DNA of 64,000 nucleotides from Thalassorhabdus alkalitolerans (GTDB lineage Bacteria > Bacillota > Bacilli > Bacillales > Marinococcaceae): assembly GCF_042656585.1 (NCBI RefSeq), contig NZ_JBHSPG010000009.1. One strand, given 5' to 3'. This document shows, piece by piece, positions 53,239 through 62,718 of the stretch. How positions within the stretch are numbered: the stretch's first letter is position 1; the number at the start of each line of letters is the position of its first letter. The translations under genes were made by a program, and so were the position numbers. The notes under the pieces were generated by a model. That model saw only the letters and a program-made list of their open reading frames with translations. It made no database searches and was not told the origin of the DNA.

Positions 53239-55605
53239 ATGCTGCAATCGAAACGAAAATGGATTGTTGAACAAGAGACCAATGAAAATATTGAACGACT
53301 TAGTAAAGAACTGCAAATTTCAGAGGTTACCGCACGGTTATTATGGAACCGCGGGATTACAAGTGCCGAAGAAGCTTTGAAGTTTTTACATACAGAAATA
53401 TCACAGCTGCACGATCCATTTCTTATGGATGGGATGGAGACTGCGGTTAACAGAATAAAAGAAGCGGTCAGTAATAATGAAAAAGTATTGGTTTTCGGGG
53501 ACTACGATGCTGATGGGGTATCAAGCACCTCTATTATGATTTTCCTGCTTAAGGAATTAAAAGCTGAGTTTGGCTGGTATATTCCCAATCGCTTCACGGA
53601 AGGGTACGGGCCAAACATTCCAGCTTTCGAAAAAGCGAAAGAAGAAGGGGTTTCCCTTGTCATTACTGTCGATACCGGTATTGCTGCCGTAAAGGAAATT
53701 GCTGCAGCCAAAGAGCTGGGAATTGACGTCATTGTAACCGATCACCATGAACCCCCTCCTGAATTACCTGAGGCATATTGTATTATCAACCCCAAGAAGC
53801 CTGGATGTCCGTATCCCTTTAAAGAATTGGCTGGGGTCGGGGTTGCCTTCAAGCTTGCTCATGCTTTGTTAGGACGGCTTCCTGAGGAATGGCTGGATAT
53901 TGTAGCGATTGGTACGATAAGTGATTTAGTTCCTCTTATAGACGAAAATCGTGTGCTCGCAACCTACGGATTGAGACAGTTAACATCCTCTTCCAAGCCA
54001 GGGATTCAGGCCTTAAAGAAACTTTGCGGGGTAGATGGACAGGTCATGGAAGCAGACAACGTAGGCTTTGCTTTTGGCCCCCGTTTAAACGCTGCCGGCC
54101 GCCTGGACTCTGCTGATCCTGCAGTTCACCTTCTTACCACTTCAAACGCGGAAGAAGCCGAAGAGTGGGCTGAAGTGATCGATGATTTAAATAAGGAAAG
54201 ACAAGAAATTGTCAGTGAGATGACGAAAGAAGCAGTAGAGGAAGTAGAGAGGGCATATCCTCCGGAAAGCAACTCTGTACTTATTATAGCAAAGGAAGGC
54301 TGGAATCCCGGTGTAATTGGGATTGTGGCATCCCGTCTTACAGAGAGGTTTTATCGGCCGGTAATTGTTATGGCGATTGACCCGGAAAAAGGCGAAGCCA
54401 AAGGTTCAGCCCGAAGTATTAAGGGATTTGATATGTTTAAAAACCTGTCCAAGAACAGAGACATCCTTCCACACTTTGGAGGCCACCCGATGGCTGCCGG
54501 TCTTACGATGAAAGTTGAAGATATTGAGGACTTGAGAGCACGCTTGATTTCACAGGCAAATGAAGAAATGAGCGAGGAGGATTTTATTCCTGTCACTTCT
54601 GTGGACATGATTGTGCCTCTTGAACAAGCAACGCTTGCTGTGATCGAAGAAATGAAGCAGCTTGAGCCCTATGGAATAGCTAATCCTAAGCCGAAGATTA
54701 TGCTTGAAGATGTTGATCTTAAATCGGCAAAGAAGATCGGGTCTAACCAAAACCATCTTAAAATGCTATTTGGAAAAGAAAATTATCAATTAGAAGGGGT
54801 AGGCTTTCATCTTGGATATTTATGTGAGGAAGTTGAATCGGGTACGAAAGTTTCTGCGGTAGGGGAGCTTTCTATAAATGAATGGAATGGTTACCGAAAG
54901 CCACAGTTCTTTTTAGAAGATCTTGCTGTGAGAGAATGGCAGCTTTTTGACCGTCGTCGGGAGAAAAAGCCAACTGAATTATTGAAAACTCTTCCTTCTG
55001 ATAAGACGATAGGTGTAGCATTTGAAAGAGAAACAGTAGAGGTATTTGGAAGAGAAGTCTTAGATCTGGATATCATACATGTTAGTGAAATAGATGTTTT
55101 ACCTCAAAAAGAAAAGGAAACGTATATCGTGATGGTCGATTTGCCTAAGACTATGGAAGAGTTCTCCAAAGCTTTAAAGCACCTTAAACAGATTGAAAGG
55201 GTCTATCTGCTCTTCAAAGACCATGGCGGCTTCTTTTTTGAAACCAGGCTTACAAGGGATCACTTTAAATGGTTTTACGGTTTCTTAAAGAAGCAGGGCA
55301 CCTTCGATTTGAAAAAGCATGGAGAGCTTCTTGCCAAGAAGAAAGGATGGTCTTCTTCCACTGTTTCATTAATGGCAAAGGTGTTTTCTGAGCTGGATTT
55401 TGTTACAATAAATAACGGATTAATAACAGTGCAAGATGCTCCGGCTAAAAGAGACCTCAAAGATTCCCCCACGTATCGCAGTTATGAAGAGCGTACGCGT
55501 GTTGAACAGGAGCTTTTATACGCTTCCTATAAAGAATTAAAAAACCAGGTTTCTTTATATATAGGAGAACAAGATAATAAGGAGAAGGTAGAACATGGAT
55601 TTTAA
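53239..55605 (+). CDS. recJ: Single-strand DNA exonuclease RecJ
   Basis: The 788-residue 5'-3' exonuclease has DHH-family motifs FGDYDADGVSST, TVDTGIA, VTDHHEPP and IGTISDLVPL, followed by the DHHA1 domain with FGGHPMAAG and an OB-fold. An additional C-terminal part beyond residue 560 makes it longer than E. coli RecJ, as is usual in bacilli (YrvE). RecJ acts in recombination and mismatch repair. It overlaps apt by 11 bp. Confidence 0.95.
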   Translation: MLQSKRKWIVEQETNENIERLSKELQISEVTARLLWNRGITSAEEALKFLHTEISQLHDPFLMDGMETAVNRIKEAVSNNEKVLVFGDYDADGVSSTSIMIFLLKELKAEFGWYIPNRFTEGYGPNIPAFEKAKEEGVSLVITVDTGIAAVKEIAAAKELGIDVIVTDHHEPPPELPEAYCIINPKKPGCPYPFKELAGVGVAFKLAHALLGRLPEEWLDIVAIGTISDLVPLIDENRVLATYGLRQLTSSSKPGIQALKKLCGVDGQVMEADNVGFAFGPRLNAAGRLDSADPAVHLLTTSNAEEAEEWAEVIDDLNKERQEIVSEMTKEAVEEVERAYPPESNSVLIIAKEGWNPGVIGIVASRLTERFYRPVIVMAIDPEKGEAKGSARSIKGFDMFKNLSKNRDILPHFGGHPMAAGLTMKVEDIEDLRARLISQANEEMSEEDFIPVTSVDMIVPLEQATLAVIEEMKQLEPYGIANPKPKIMLEDVDLKSAKKIGSNQNHLKMLFGKENYQLEGVGFHLGYLCEEVESGTKVSAVGELSINEWNGYRKPQFFLEDLAVREWQLFDRRREKKPTELLKTLPSDKTIGVAFERETVEVFGREVLDLDIIHVSEIDVLPQKEKETYIVMVDLPKTMEEFSKALKHLKQIERVYLLFKDHGGFFFETRLTRDHFKWFYGFLKKQGTFDLKKHGELLAKKKGWSSSTVSLMAKVFSELDFVTINNGLITVQDAPAKRDLKDSPTYRSYEERTRVEQELLYASYKELKNQVSLYIGEQDNKEKVEHGF

Positions 55606-56107
55606 AGAACATATTACAGTAGTCGAAGATTATCCGAAACCTGGCATTCGTTTTAAAGACATTACAACGTTAATGCAAGAGGGAAAGGTATATAAGCAAG
55701 CTATAAATGAGATGGCTGAGTTCGCCCGAAAACAAAACGCAGATGTTATAGTAGGGCCTGAAGCAAGAGGATTTGTGGTCGGCTGTCCGATTGCTTATGA
55801 ATTGGAAAAAGGGTTTGTCCCAGTAAGAAAAAAAGGAAAGCTTCCTCGAGAAACCATTGATGCGGATTACGGATTGGAATATGGCAGCGATTCTCTTTCC
55901 ATTCATAAGGATGCTATTAAACCGGGACAAAGAGTTATTATTACAGATGATCTTCTTGCCACCGGTGGAACAGTCAAGGCCACTGTCAAGCTTGTAGAAG
56001 AGCTTGGGGGAATCGTTGCAGGGCTGGCCTTTATGATCGAACTCACCTATCTTGAAGGACGGAGCGGGTTGGATCAATACGAACTATTTTCACTGGTTGA
56101 TTTTTAA
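55595..56107 (+). CDS. apt: Adenine phosphoribosyltransferase
   Basis: The 170-residue enzyme salvages adenine to AMP using PRPP. It has the adenine-side motif GPEARGFVVG, the flexible loop PVRKKGKLPRETIDADY and the PRPP-binding motif VIITDDLLATGGT. AAGGAGAAGG precedes the ATG inside the end of recJ. Confidence 0.96.
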   Translation: MDFKEHITVVEDYPKPGIRFKDITTLMQEGKVYKQAINEMAEFARKQNADVIVGPEARGFVVGCPIAYELEKGFVPVRKKGKLPRETIDADYGLEYGSDSLSIHKDAIKPGQRVIITDDLLATGGTVKATVKLVEELGGIVAGLAFMIELTYLEGRSGLDQYELFSLVDF

Positions 56108-56237
56108 GGATAGACTGCCGTCAGAGGGTGCTCTCTTAGGAGCGCTCTTTGTTTTATATTAAGAAGCATGGTACTTTACAGGAATGATAAACTTAAAGAT
56201 AATATAAAGAAATATGAAAGGCTTGCAGGGTGATTCC

Positions 56238-58409
56238 ATGACCATCGATGAAGTGTTGGAAAAGGCAAAAGTGTACCTATCGGCAGAGGATGTTTCTTTT
56301 TTAGACAGAGCCTATAAGTATGCAGAAGAAGCCCATAAGGATCAATATCGCAAGTCCGGAGAACCCTATATCCTCCATCCTATCCAGGTGGCAGGGATAT
56401 TGGTGGATCTAGAGATGGACCCGGACACAATTGCTGGTGCTTTTTTGCATGACGTTGTTGAGGACACTGATGTAACGGTTGAACAGTTGAAAGAAGCATT
56501 TAACAGTGAAGTGGCCATGCTGGTTGATGGAGTCACCAAACTGAAAAAGATCAAATATAAATCAAAAGAAGAGCAGCAGGCAGAAAATCATCGCAAAATG
56601 GTAGTTGCGATGGCCAAAGATATAAGAGTGATTTTAATCAAGCTGGCAGACAGGCTTCACAACATGAGAACGTTAAAGCATCTTCCCCCGGAAAAACAAC
56701 GTCGCATTTCTAATGAAACGTTAGAAATTTTTGCTCCGTTAGCTCATCGTTTAGGGATATCAACAATAAAATGGGAGCTTGAAGATACAGCCCTTCGTTA
56801 TCTCGACCCTCAACAGTATTATCGGATTGTAAACCTGATGAAGCAAAAGAGAGCAGAGCGAGAGCAATATATCGAAGAAGTTATAGATAATATTAATAAT
56901 AGTCTGCAGGACATTCATATCTCAGCAGATATACAAGGACGCCCAAAGCATATATACAGTATTTACCATAAGATGGTCAAGCAAAAGAAACAGTTTAATG
57001 AAATTTACGATCTACTTGCCGTGAGAATAATTGTAAAAAGCATTAAAGACTGCTATGCGGTTCTGGGCATCATTCATACCTGTTGGAAGCCGATGCCAGG
57101 ACGCTTCAAAGATTACATTGCCATGCCAAAAGCAAACATGTATCAATCCCTTCACACTACTGTACTGGGGCCTAAAGGAGAACCATTGGAAGTTCAAATT
57201 CGCTCCGAAGATATGCACAGAGTGGCAGAGTACGGGGTTGCTGCTCACTGGGCATATAAAGAAGGGGGAACTGAGTCAAAATCCTTAGGCGACCAGCTGA
57301 CATGGTTCAGGGAAATAATAGAGTGGCAAAACGAGGCTTCTGATGCCCAGGAATTTATGGAGTCGTTAAAAATCGACTTGTTTTCTGATATGGTGTTTGT
57401 CTTCACGCCAAAAGGGGACGTTATCGAGCTCCCACGGGGGTCCGTTCCTATTGACTTTGCCTACCGGATTCACACCGAAATTGGAAACAGGACGATCGGC
57501 GCTAAAGTAAATGGCAAAATGGTGCCCCTGGACCATGAACTCAAAACCGGGGATATTGTGGAAATGCTCACGTCTAAGCATTCATACGGTCCGAGTCAGG
57601 ATTGGCTGAAGCTGACACAGAGCTCTCATGCCAAGAATAAAATCAAGCAATTTTTCAAAAAAGAACGTCGTGAAGAGAACATCAATAAAGGACGAGAAAT
57701 GGTTGAAAAGGAACTTAAGACACAGGATTTTGACCCAAAGGAAATTATGACGGAACAAAATCTTGCTGAAGTTGCCAATAAGTTCAGCTTTACAGGTGAA
57801 GAGGACATGTTTGCCGCAGTTGGCTATAATGGAATCAGTCCTAAGCAGCTGGTGACCCGCTTAACTGAAAAATACCGCCAAAAGAAAGAGGAAGAGCAGG
57901 AAGAGAAATCACTTGCAGAGGCAGTAAAAGAGCTGACTCCCCAATCTTCTGGAAGAAAAACAAGTATCGGTGTGAGAGTAAAAGGGGTAGACAACCTGTT
58001 AATCCGTCTTTCTAAATGCTGTAATCCCGTCCCGGGAGATGACATAGTAGGCTTTATCACAAAGGGGAGAGGGGTCACCATACACCGTGAGGACTGTCCT
58101 AACGTTAATACCGAAGAAGCAAAAACAAGGCTTCTGCCAGTTGAGTGGGAGGCAGATGAAAAGCGGAAAAACTACAATGTAGATATAGAAATAACCGGGT
58201 ATGATCGCCGGGGCCTTCTCAATGAAGTTCTACAGTCAGTCACTGAAACAAGAACAAATATTAATGCTGTATCTGGCCGGTCTGACAAAAATAAACTGGC
58301 AGTGATTGATATGAGTATTGCCATTCACAACGTAGATCACCTTCATCAAGTGGTGGAAAGAATTAAGAGGCTGTCAGATATATATTCAGTTCGCCGTGTA
58401 ATGAATTAA
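56238..58409 (+). CDS. relA: Bifunctional (p)ppGpp synthetase/hydrolase RelA (Rel)
   Basis: The 723-residue alarmone enzyme has the HD hydrolase domain (HDVVEDTDVT and KLADRLHNMRT), the synthetase domain (GRPKHIYSIYHKM, KDYIAMPKANMYQSLHTTV), TGS (VFVFTPKGDVIELPRGSVPIDFAY as two parts), a zinc-finger-like segment with Cys (KCCNPVPGDDIVGF) and a C-terminal ACT domain. AGGGTGA is spaced for ATG 56238; the earlier ATG at 56214 lacks a site. It follows apt, as in most bacilli. Confidence 0.97.
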   Translation: MTIDEVLEKAKVYLSAEDVSFLDRAYKYAEEAHKDQYRKSGEPYILHPIQVAGILVDLEMDPDTIAGAFLHDVVEDTDVTVEQLKEAFNSEVAMLVDGVTKLKKIKYKSKEEQQAENHRKMVVAMAKDIRVILIKLADRLHNMRTLKHLPPEKQRRISNETLEIFAPLAHRLGISTIKWELEDTALRYLDPQQYYRIVNLMKQKRAEREQYIEEVIDNINNSLQDIHISADIQGRPKHIYSIYHKMVKQKKQFNEIYDLLAVRIIVKSIKDCYAVLGIIHTCWKPMPGRFKDYIAMPKANMYQSLHTTVLGPKGEPLEVQIRSEDMHRVAEYGVAAHWAYKEGGTESKSLGDQLTWFREIIEWQNEASDAQEFMESLKIDLFSDMVFVFTPKGDVIELPRGSVPIDFAYRIHTEIGNRTIGAKVNGKMVPLDHELKTGDIVEMLTSKHSYGPSQDWLKLTQSSHAKNKIKQFFKKERREENINKGREMVEKELKTQDFDPKEIMTEQNLAEVANKFSFTGEEDMFAAVGYNGISPKQLVTRLTEKYRQKKEEEQEEKSLAEAVKELTPQSSGRKTSIGVRVKGVDNLLIRLSKCCNPVPGDDIVGFITKGRGVTIHREDCPNVNTEEAKTRLLPVEWEADEKRKNYNVDIEITGYDRRGLLNEVLQSVTETRTNINAVSGRSDKNKLAVIDMSIAIHNVDHLHQVVERIKRLSDIYSVRRVMN

Positions 58410-58443
58410 ATTTATTGAATAGCAGGACAGGGGTTTAAATAAC

Positions 58444-58884
58444 ATGAGAGTAGTTATTCAGCGTGTGAGTTACGGAAAAGTAACAGTTGAGAACGAGGTG
58501 ATCGGTTCGATAGGAAAAGGGATCGTTGCTTTGGTGGGCATCACTCATGAGGATACAGAACAAGATGCAGATTGGACAGCAGAAAAGATAGCCAACCTTC
58601 GCATTTTTGAAGATGAAGGGGGTAAAATGAACCGTTCTCTCTTAGATCAGAATGGAGAGGTTTTATCGGTTTCTCAATTTACTCTTTATGGCGACTGCAA
58701 AAAAGGCCGGCGTCCTAATTTTATGAGTGCAGCTAAACCAGATCATGCTGTTACTATTTACGAGCATTTCAATGATTCATTAAGAGAAAAAGGCATCAAG
58801 GTAGAAACTGGGGAATTTGGAGCAATGATGGATGTTGAATTAAACAATGATGGCCCAGTAACATTGATTATTGAAAATCCTTGA
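58444..58884 (+). CDS. dtd: D-aminoacyl-tRNA deacylase
   Basis: The 146-residue enzyme frees tRNA from mischarged D-amino acids (and glycine on tRNA-Ala). It shows SQFTLYGDCKKGRRPNF and the Gly-Pro motif NDGPVTLIIE, which forms the chiral gate at the dimer interface. The ATG lies 34 bp after relA. Confidence 0.96.
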   Translation: MRVVIQRVSYGKVTVENEVIGSIGKGIVALVGITHEDTEQDADWTAEKIANLRIFEDEGGKMNRSLLDQNGEVLSVSQFTLYGDCKKGRRPNFMSAAKPDHAVTIYEHFNDSLREKGIKVETGEFGAMMDVELNNDGPVTLIIENP

Positions 58885-58941
58885 TTAAAAAAAATCAAAG
58901 GGGCCATACTACTTTTTAAATACTTTAAAAGGGTGAGAGTA

Positions 58942-59112
58942 GTGAAGGTTCCAATGTCTACAGCTGTCTCTAATGAATCGTTTCAAGGGAGCATAAAGGC
59001 TGACCCTTTTCCATATGAAAAGATGGAATTAGAAGAAAGTAGTCTTTCTCCTTGGGGGGTTACTGCTCCTCTAGAGAGGACAGCTTGCAAGAAGAAGTCC
59101 AGACTTCGGTAG
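58942..59112 (+). CDS. Small ORF upstream of the hisS T-box (YrzK-like position)
   Basis: A 56-codon ORF starts at GTG 58942 after AAAGGGTGAG and ends TAG at 59112. The product is soluble, begins MKVPMSTAVSNESFQG, has an acidic middle and a basic end (ACKKKSRLR). B. subtilis has a small gene, yrzK, at about this place before hisS; whether this is its homologue I cannot verify. The good ribosome site argues for translation. Function unknown. Confidence 0.5.
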   Translation: MKVPMSTAVSNESFQGSIKADPFPYEKMELEESSLSPWGVTAPLERTACKKKSRLR

Positions 59113-59131
59113 CTCTGCAAAAGAGAAGTTG

Positions 59132-59160
59132 TTGACAAGTTTTCTCTTCATTCGTATGAT
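59132..59160 (+). promoter_or_regulatory. Strong sigma-A promoter of hisS-aspS
   Basis: A perfect TTGACA (59132-59137), 17 bp, then TATGAT (59155-59160). Transcription should start near 59167, just before the T-box. Confidence 0.88.
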
Positions 59161-59166
59161 AGAAAA

Positions 59167-59433
59167 CAGCAAATAGTTTAGACGAAATGAACCAATGAGG
59201 GAGAAAAGTAGTCAAGTGCAAGTCGGTCAGAGAGGAAGGTGCCCGAGGCTGAAAGCCCTTCTGCGAACAACTTGATGAAAGAACACTCCTTAGGTGTGCT
59301 TTTGAAAAGATATCTTAGTAAAAAGCACCGTAAGCAGGCGTTAACTGTAAAAGTGGAAACTATATGTTTCAAAAAGGGTGGCACCACGGGAAAGTCTCGT
59401 CCCTCGTTTTAGCGAGGGGACGGGACTTTTTTG
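59167..59433 (+). ncRNA. T-box leader riboswitch of hisS-aspS
   Basis: Stem I opens near 59198 (AGGGAG pairing with CTCCTT at 59286-59291). It has the AGTA element at 59207-59210 and an upper helix of 59211-59217 with 59270-59276. The 3' side of the specifier loop reads GAAAGAACA (59277-59285). The antiterminator carries the T-box sequence GGGTGGCACCACGGG (59376-59390), with TGGC at 59379-59382 to bind the uncharged tRNA end. A terminator follows. Uncharged tRNA should stabilise the antiterminator and allow transcription. The codon read is discussed in the findings. Confidence 0.9.
59391..59433 (+). terminator. T-box regulated terminator
   Basis: AAAGTCTCGTCCCTCG pairs with CGAGGGGACGGGACTTT, followed by T-run. 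Confidence 0.92.
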
Positions 59434-59520
59434 TTTATTTACATAGGAAAATTAAGGTGTATTCCGACGGAAACGAAGAAATGATATCAAGAAAGTATAA
59501 ATCGGAGAGGAGAACTGACC

Positions 59521-60801
59521 ATGAATATACGCATCCCTAGAGGAACACAAGATATTCTTCCTGGAAAAGTCGAACAGTGGCAATATATTGAAGAAAAAGC
59601 CCGCGACCTTTGCAGAAGGTATAATTACAAAGAAATACGAACTCCTGTTTTTGAGCAAACTGAGCTTTTTCAAAGAGGGGTTGGTGACACAACTGATATT
59701 GTACAAAAAGAAATGTACACCTTTGAAGACAGAGGCGGGAGAAGCTTGACACTTCGCCCTGAAGGCACCGCGTCTGTTGCACGGTCCTATGTTGAAAATA
59801 AAATGCACGGGGAAGCACAGCAGCCGACAAAGCTGTTTTACATCGGGCCAATGTTTCGTTACGAAAGACCTCAGTCCGGAAGGATGAGACAGTTTGTACA
59901 GTTTGGTGTTGAAGCAATTGGAAGTGCCGATCCTGCCGTAGATGCTGAAGTAATTGCACTTGCTATGGATTACTACAGCGAACTTGGTTTAAAAGGATTA
60001 AAATTGGTGATTAACAGCTTAGGAGATAAAGAGAGCCGGGAAGCTCACCGACAAGCACTAATTGATCATTTTCAACCAAGAATCAATGAATTTTGCAGTG
60101 ACTGCCAGGAGCGATTAGAAAAAAATCCTCTTCGCATTTTGGATTGTAAGAAGGATGCGGACCATGAGCTAATGAAAACAGCTCCATCTATTTTGGATTA
60201 TTTAAATGAAGAATCAACGGCTTATTTCGAAAAGGTTAAATTCCTCCTTGACCAGATGGGAGTCTCTTATGAGGTTGATCCTGCGTTGGTCCGTGGATTA
60301 GATTATTACAACAATACAGCCTTTGAGATTATGATTGAAGGAAAAGGATTTGGGGCAATCACGACATTAAGCGGCGGAGGCCGCTATAACGGCCTTGTGG
60401 AAGAGCTTGGGGGACCCGAGTCACCTGGTATAGGGTTCGCGTTAAGCTTAGAGAGACTCCTTATGGCTCTTGAAGCTCAGGAAATTAATCTTGAAATAAA
60501 AGAATCCATAGATTGTTATTTAGTTGCTATGGGAGAAAAAGCTAAAGATAAAGCAGCAGTTCTTTTATACGAATTAAGAAAAGAGGGCCTGACAGCTGAT
60601 AAGGATTACATTGACCGAAAACCTAAGGGGCAGTTTAAATCAGCAGATCGTTTAAAGGCCAGATACACTGCCATTCTTGGTGAAAATGAATTGGAAGCGG
60701 AAAAGATCAATGTAAAGCATATGGAAACAGGTGAACAAAAAGAAATAGCACTTAGTGATTTTATTACTTACATGAAAGAGAATATGGAGGAATCAATATG
60801 A
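59521..60801 (+). CDS. hisS: Histidyl-tRNA synthetase
   Basis: The 426-residue class II enzyme has RIPRGTQDILP at the start, motif 2 FYIGPMFRYERPQSGRMRQF, the histidine-binding loops LVRGLDYYNNTAFE and GGGRYNGLVEELGG, motif 3 GIGFALSLERLLMAL, and a C-terminal anticodon domain. GGAGAGGAG precedes the ATG. It overlaps aspS by 4 bp and lies under T-box control. Confidence 0.97.
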   Translation: MNIRIPRGTQDILPGKVEQWQYIEEKARDLCRRYNYKEIRTPVFEQTELFQRGVGDTTDIVQKEMYTFEDRGGRSLTLRPEGTASVARSYVENKMHGEAQQPTKLFYIGPMFRYERPQSGRMRQFVQFGVEAIGSADPAVDAEVIALAMDYYSELGLKGLKLVINSLGDKESREAHRQALIDHFQPRINEFCSDCQERLEKNPLRILDCKKDADHELMKTAPSILDYLNEESTAYFEKVKFLLDQMGVSYEVDPALVRGLDYYNNTAFEIMIEGKGFGAITTLSGGGRYNGLVEELGGPESPGIGFALSLERLLMALEAQEINLEIKESIDCYLVAMGEKAKDKAAVLLYELRKEGLTADKDYIDRKPKGQFKSADRLKARYTAILGENELEAEKINVKHMETGEQKEIALSDFITYMKENMEESI

Positions 60802-62576
60802 TTGGAAGAACACATCAGTGCGGGGAAATATCAGAAGCATTAATTGGAGAAAAAGTACAGTTGAAAGGCTGGGCTCAAACCAGACGGGACTTAGGACAGG
60901 TTATTTTTATTGATTTACGTGACCGATCCGGTATTGTACAAATTGTTTTCAATCCGGAGATTTCTGAGGAGGCCCTTCAGACTGCAGACAGGGTGAGAAG
61001 TGAATATGTGTTAGATGTAAAAGGGACTGTAATTAAAAGAGAAGAAGAAACCTATAATGACAAAATTCCGACCGGGACGGTTGAAGTTCAGGTAAATGAA
61101 ATTGAAATTCTTAACCCTTCAAAAGCTCTGCCCTTTGCTGTCGACAGCGACGGGGATATTACGGAGGATGTTCGCCTGAAATACCGCTATCTAGATTTAA
61201 GAAGGCCAGAAATGACAGAGACAATCAAGCTTCGTCATAAAACTACCAAGATCATTCGTGACTTCCTCGACAACCATGAATTTCTTGATGTGGAAACACC
61301 AATGCTTACAAAAAGCACTCCTGAAGGAGCGAGAGATTATTTAGTGCCAAGCCGGGTGCATCATGGTGAGTTTTATGCTCTTCCTCAATCACCGCAGCTA
61401 TTCAAGCAGTTGTTAATGGTATCTGGACTTGAGCGGTACTACCAAATCGTTCGCTGCTTCAGAGATGAAGATTTACGAGCCGATCGCCAGCCTGAATTTA
61501 CGCAAGTCGATATTGAAACCTCCTTCATGGATAAAGAAGATCTTCTGGCCATGATGGAAGAGTTAATGGCTACCTTGCTTAAGGATATACATGGTGTAGA
61601 AATTGAAACGCCTTTCCCTCGTTTGACATATGAAGAAGCGATGCATCGTTATGGATCGGACAAGCCGGATACACGTTTTGGCATGGAACTTGTAGAGCTT
61701 TCAGAGATCGTCAAAGGCAGTGATTTTAAAGTCTTTGCCCAGGCAGTAAAAAATGGCGGCATTGTAAAAGGCCTGAATGTAAAAGGTGTGGCTGATACTA
61801 TGTCTCGTAAGGAAATAGACGATCTTGCCGACTTTGTAGCCATTTATGGAGCAAAAGGTCTAGCTTGGCTGAAGGTTGAGGAGAACGCATTAAAAGGACC
61901 AATAGCGAAGTTCTTCAGTGATGAGGAAACAGCAGCAATTCGCGAGGCTTTAGATGCGGAGCCGGGGGACCTTCTATTCTTTGGAGCAGATAAGCCGCAA
62001 GTAGTATTCGATGCTATGGGTGCTTTGCGCTTGAAGTTTGGAAAAGAACTTAACTTAATTGATAAGTCTGTATTTAATTTCCTATGGGTTACTGAATTTC
62101 CTCTTATGGAATACGATGAGGATGAAAATCGCCATGTTGCTATGCACCACCCGTTTACACGTCCGGTAAAAGAAGACATTAATGTACTGGATGAGGATCC
62201 GGCTCAGGTGAGAGCAGAAGCATATGATCTTGTCCTTAACGGCTACGAACTTGGAGGAGGTTCTCAGCGTATTTATGAACGGGAACTCCAGGAAAAAATG
62301 TTTACAGCTCTTGGCTTTTCTCAAGAAGAAGCCAGAGACCAATTTGGCTTTTTGTTAGAAGCTTTTGAGTATGGTACGCCGCCACATGGCGGGATTGCCC
62401 TTGGCCTCGACAGACTGGTTATGATTTTATCAGGCCGCACCAACCTTCGGGATACCATTGCTTTTCCTAAAACGGCAAGTGCCAGCGACCTCTTGACAAA
62501 AGCTCCATCAGAAGTAAGCGAGAAGCAGTTAAAGGAGCTTAACTTAAAAATAGTATCCAAAGGAAAGAAAGAATAA
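60798..62576 (+). CDS. aspS: Aspartyl-tRNA synthetase
   Basis: The 592-residue class II enzyme has an N-terminal OB anticodon domain (WAQTRRDLGQVIFIDLRDRSG), motif 2 (QIVRCFRDEDLRADRQPEFTQ), the bacterial GAD insertion (about 290-410) and motif 3 (GIALGLDRLVMILSGRTNLRD). It attaches Asp to tRNA-Asp. Whether it also charges tRNA-Asn (non-discriminating type) cannot be read with confidence. It is coupled to hisS by an ATGA overlap. Confidence 0.97.
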   Translation: MIGRTHQCGEISEALIGEKVQLKGWAQTRRDLGQVIFIDLRDRSGIVQIVFNPEISEEALQTADRVRSEYVLDVKGTVIKREEETYNDKIPTGTVEVQVNEIEILNPSKALPFAVDSDGDITEDVRLKYRYLDLRRPEMTETIKLRHKTTKIIRDFLDNHEFLDVETPMLTKSTPEGARDYLVPSRVHHGEFYALPQSPQLFKQLLMVSGLERYYQIVRCFRDEDLRADRQPEFTQVDIETSFMDKEDLLAMMEELMATLLKDIHGVEIETPFPRLTYEEAMHRYGSDKPDTRFGMELVELSEIVKGSDFKVFAQAVKNGGIVKGLNVKGVADTMSRKEIDDLADFVAIYGAKGLAWLKVEENALKGPIAKFFSDEETAAIREALDAEPGDLLFFGADKPQVVFDAMGALRLKFGKELNLIDKSVFNFLWVTEFPLMEYDEDENRHVAMHHPFTRPVKEDINVLDEDPAQVRAEAYDLVLNGYELGGGSQRIYERELQEKMFTALGFSQEEARDQFGFLLEAFEYGTPPHGGIALGLDRLVMILSGRTNLRDTIAFPKTASASDLLTKAPSEVSEKQLKELNLKIVSKGKKE

Positions 62577-62635
62577 AGAAAGAGACGGAAGACAACCGAG
62601 AAAAAGAATGAGGCTGCTCAAAAGCACATGCAGGT

Positions 62636-62673
62636 AGAGAAAAATCCAGGATAGGGCATATCCTGGATTTTTC
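62636..62673. repeat. 38-nt hairpin repeat, copy 1
   Basis: Contains AAAAATCCAGGATA pairing with TATCCTGGATTTTT around a 5-base loop. It differs at one base from 63584-63621. It also looks like the working terminator for aspS. Confidence 0.9.
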
Positions 62674-62682
62674 AGACTGTCG

Positions 62683-62715
62683 AGGAACCCACGCTTTTCT
62701 AAAGCGTGGGTTCCT
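62683..62715. repeat. Perfect 15-bp inverted repeat at the end of the transposase remnant
   Basis: AGGAACCCACGCTTT (62683-62697), loop TCT, then its exact complement (62701-62715). It lies where similarity to transposase stops. Confidence 0.85.
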
Positions 62716-62718
62716 AAT

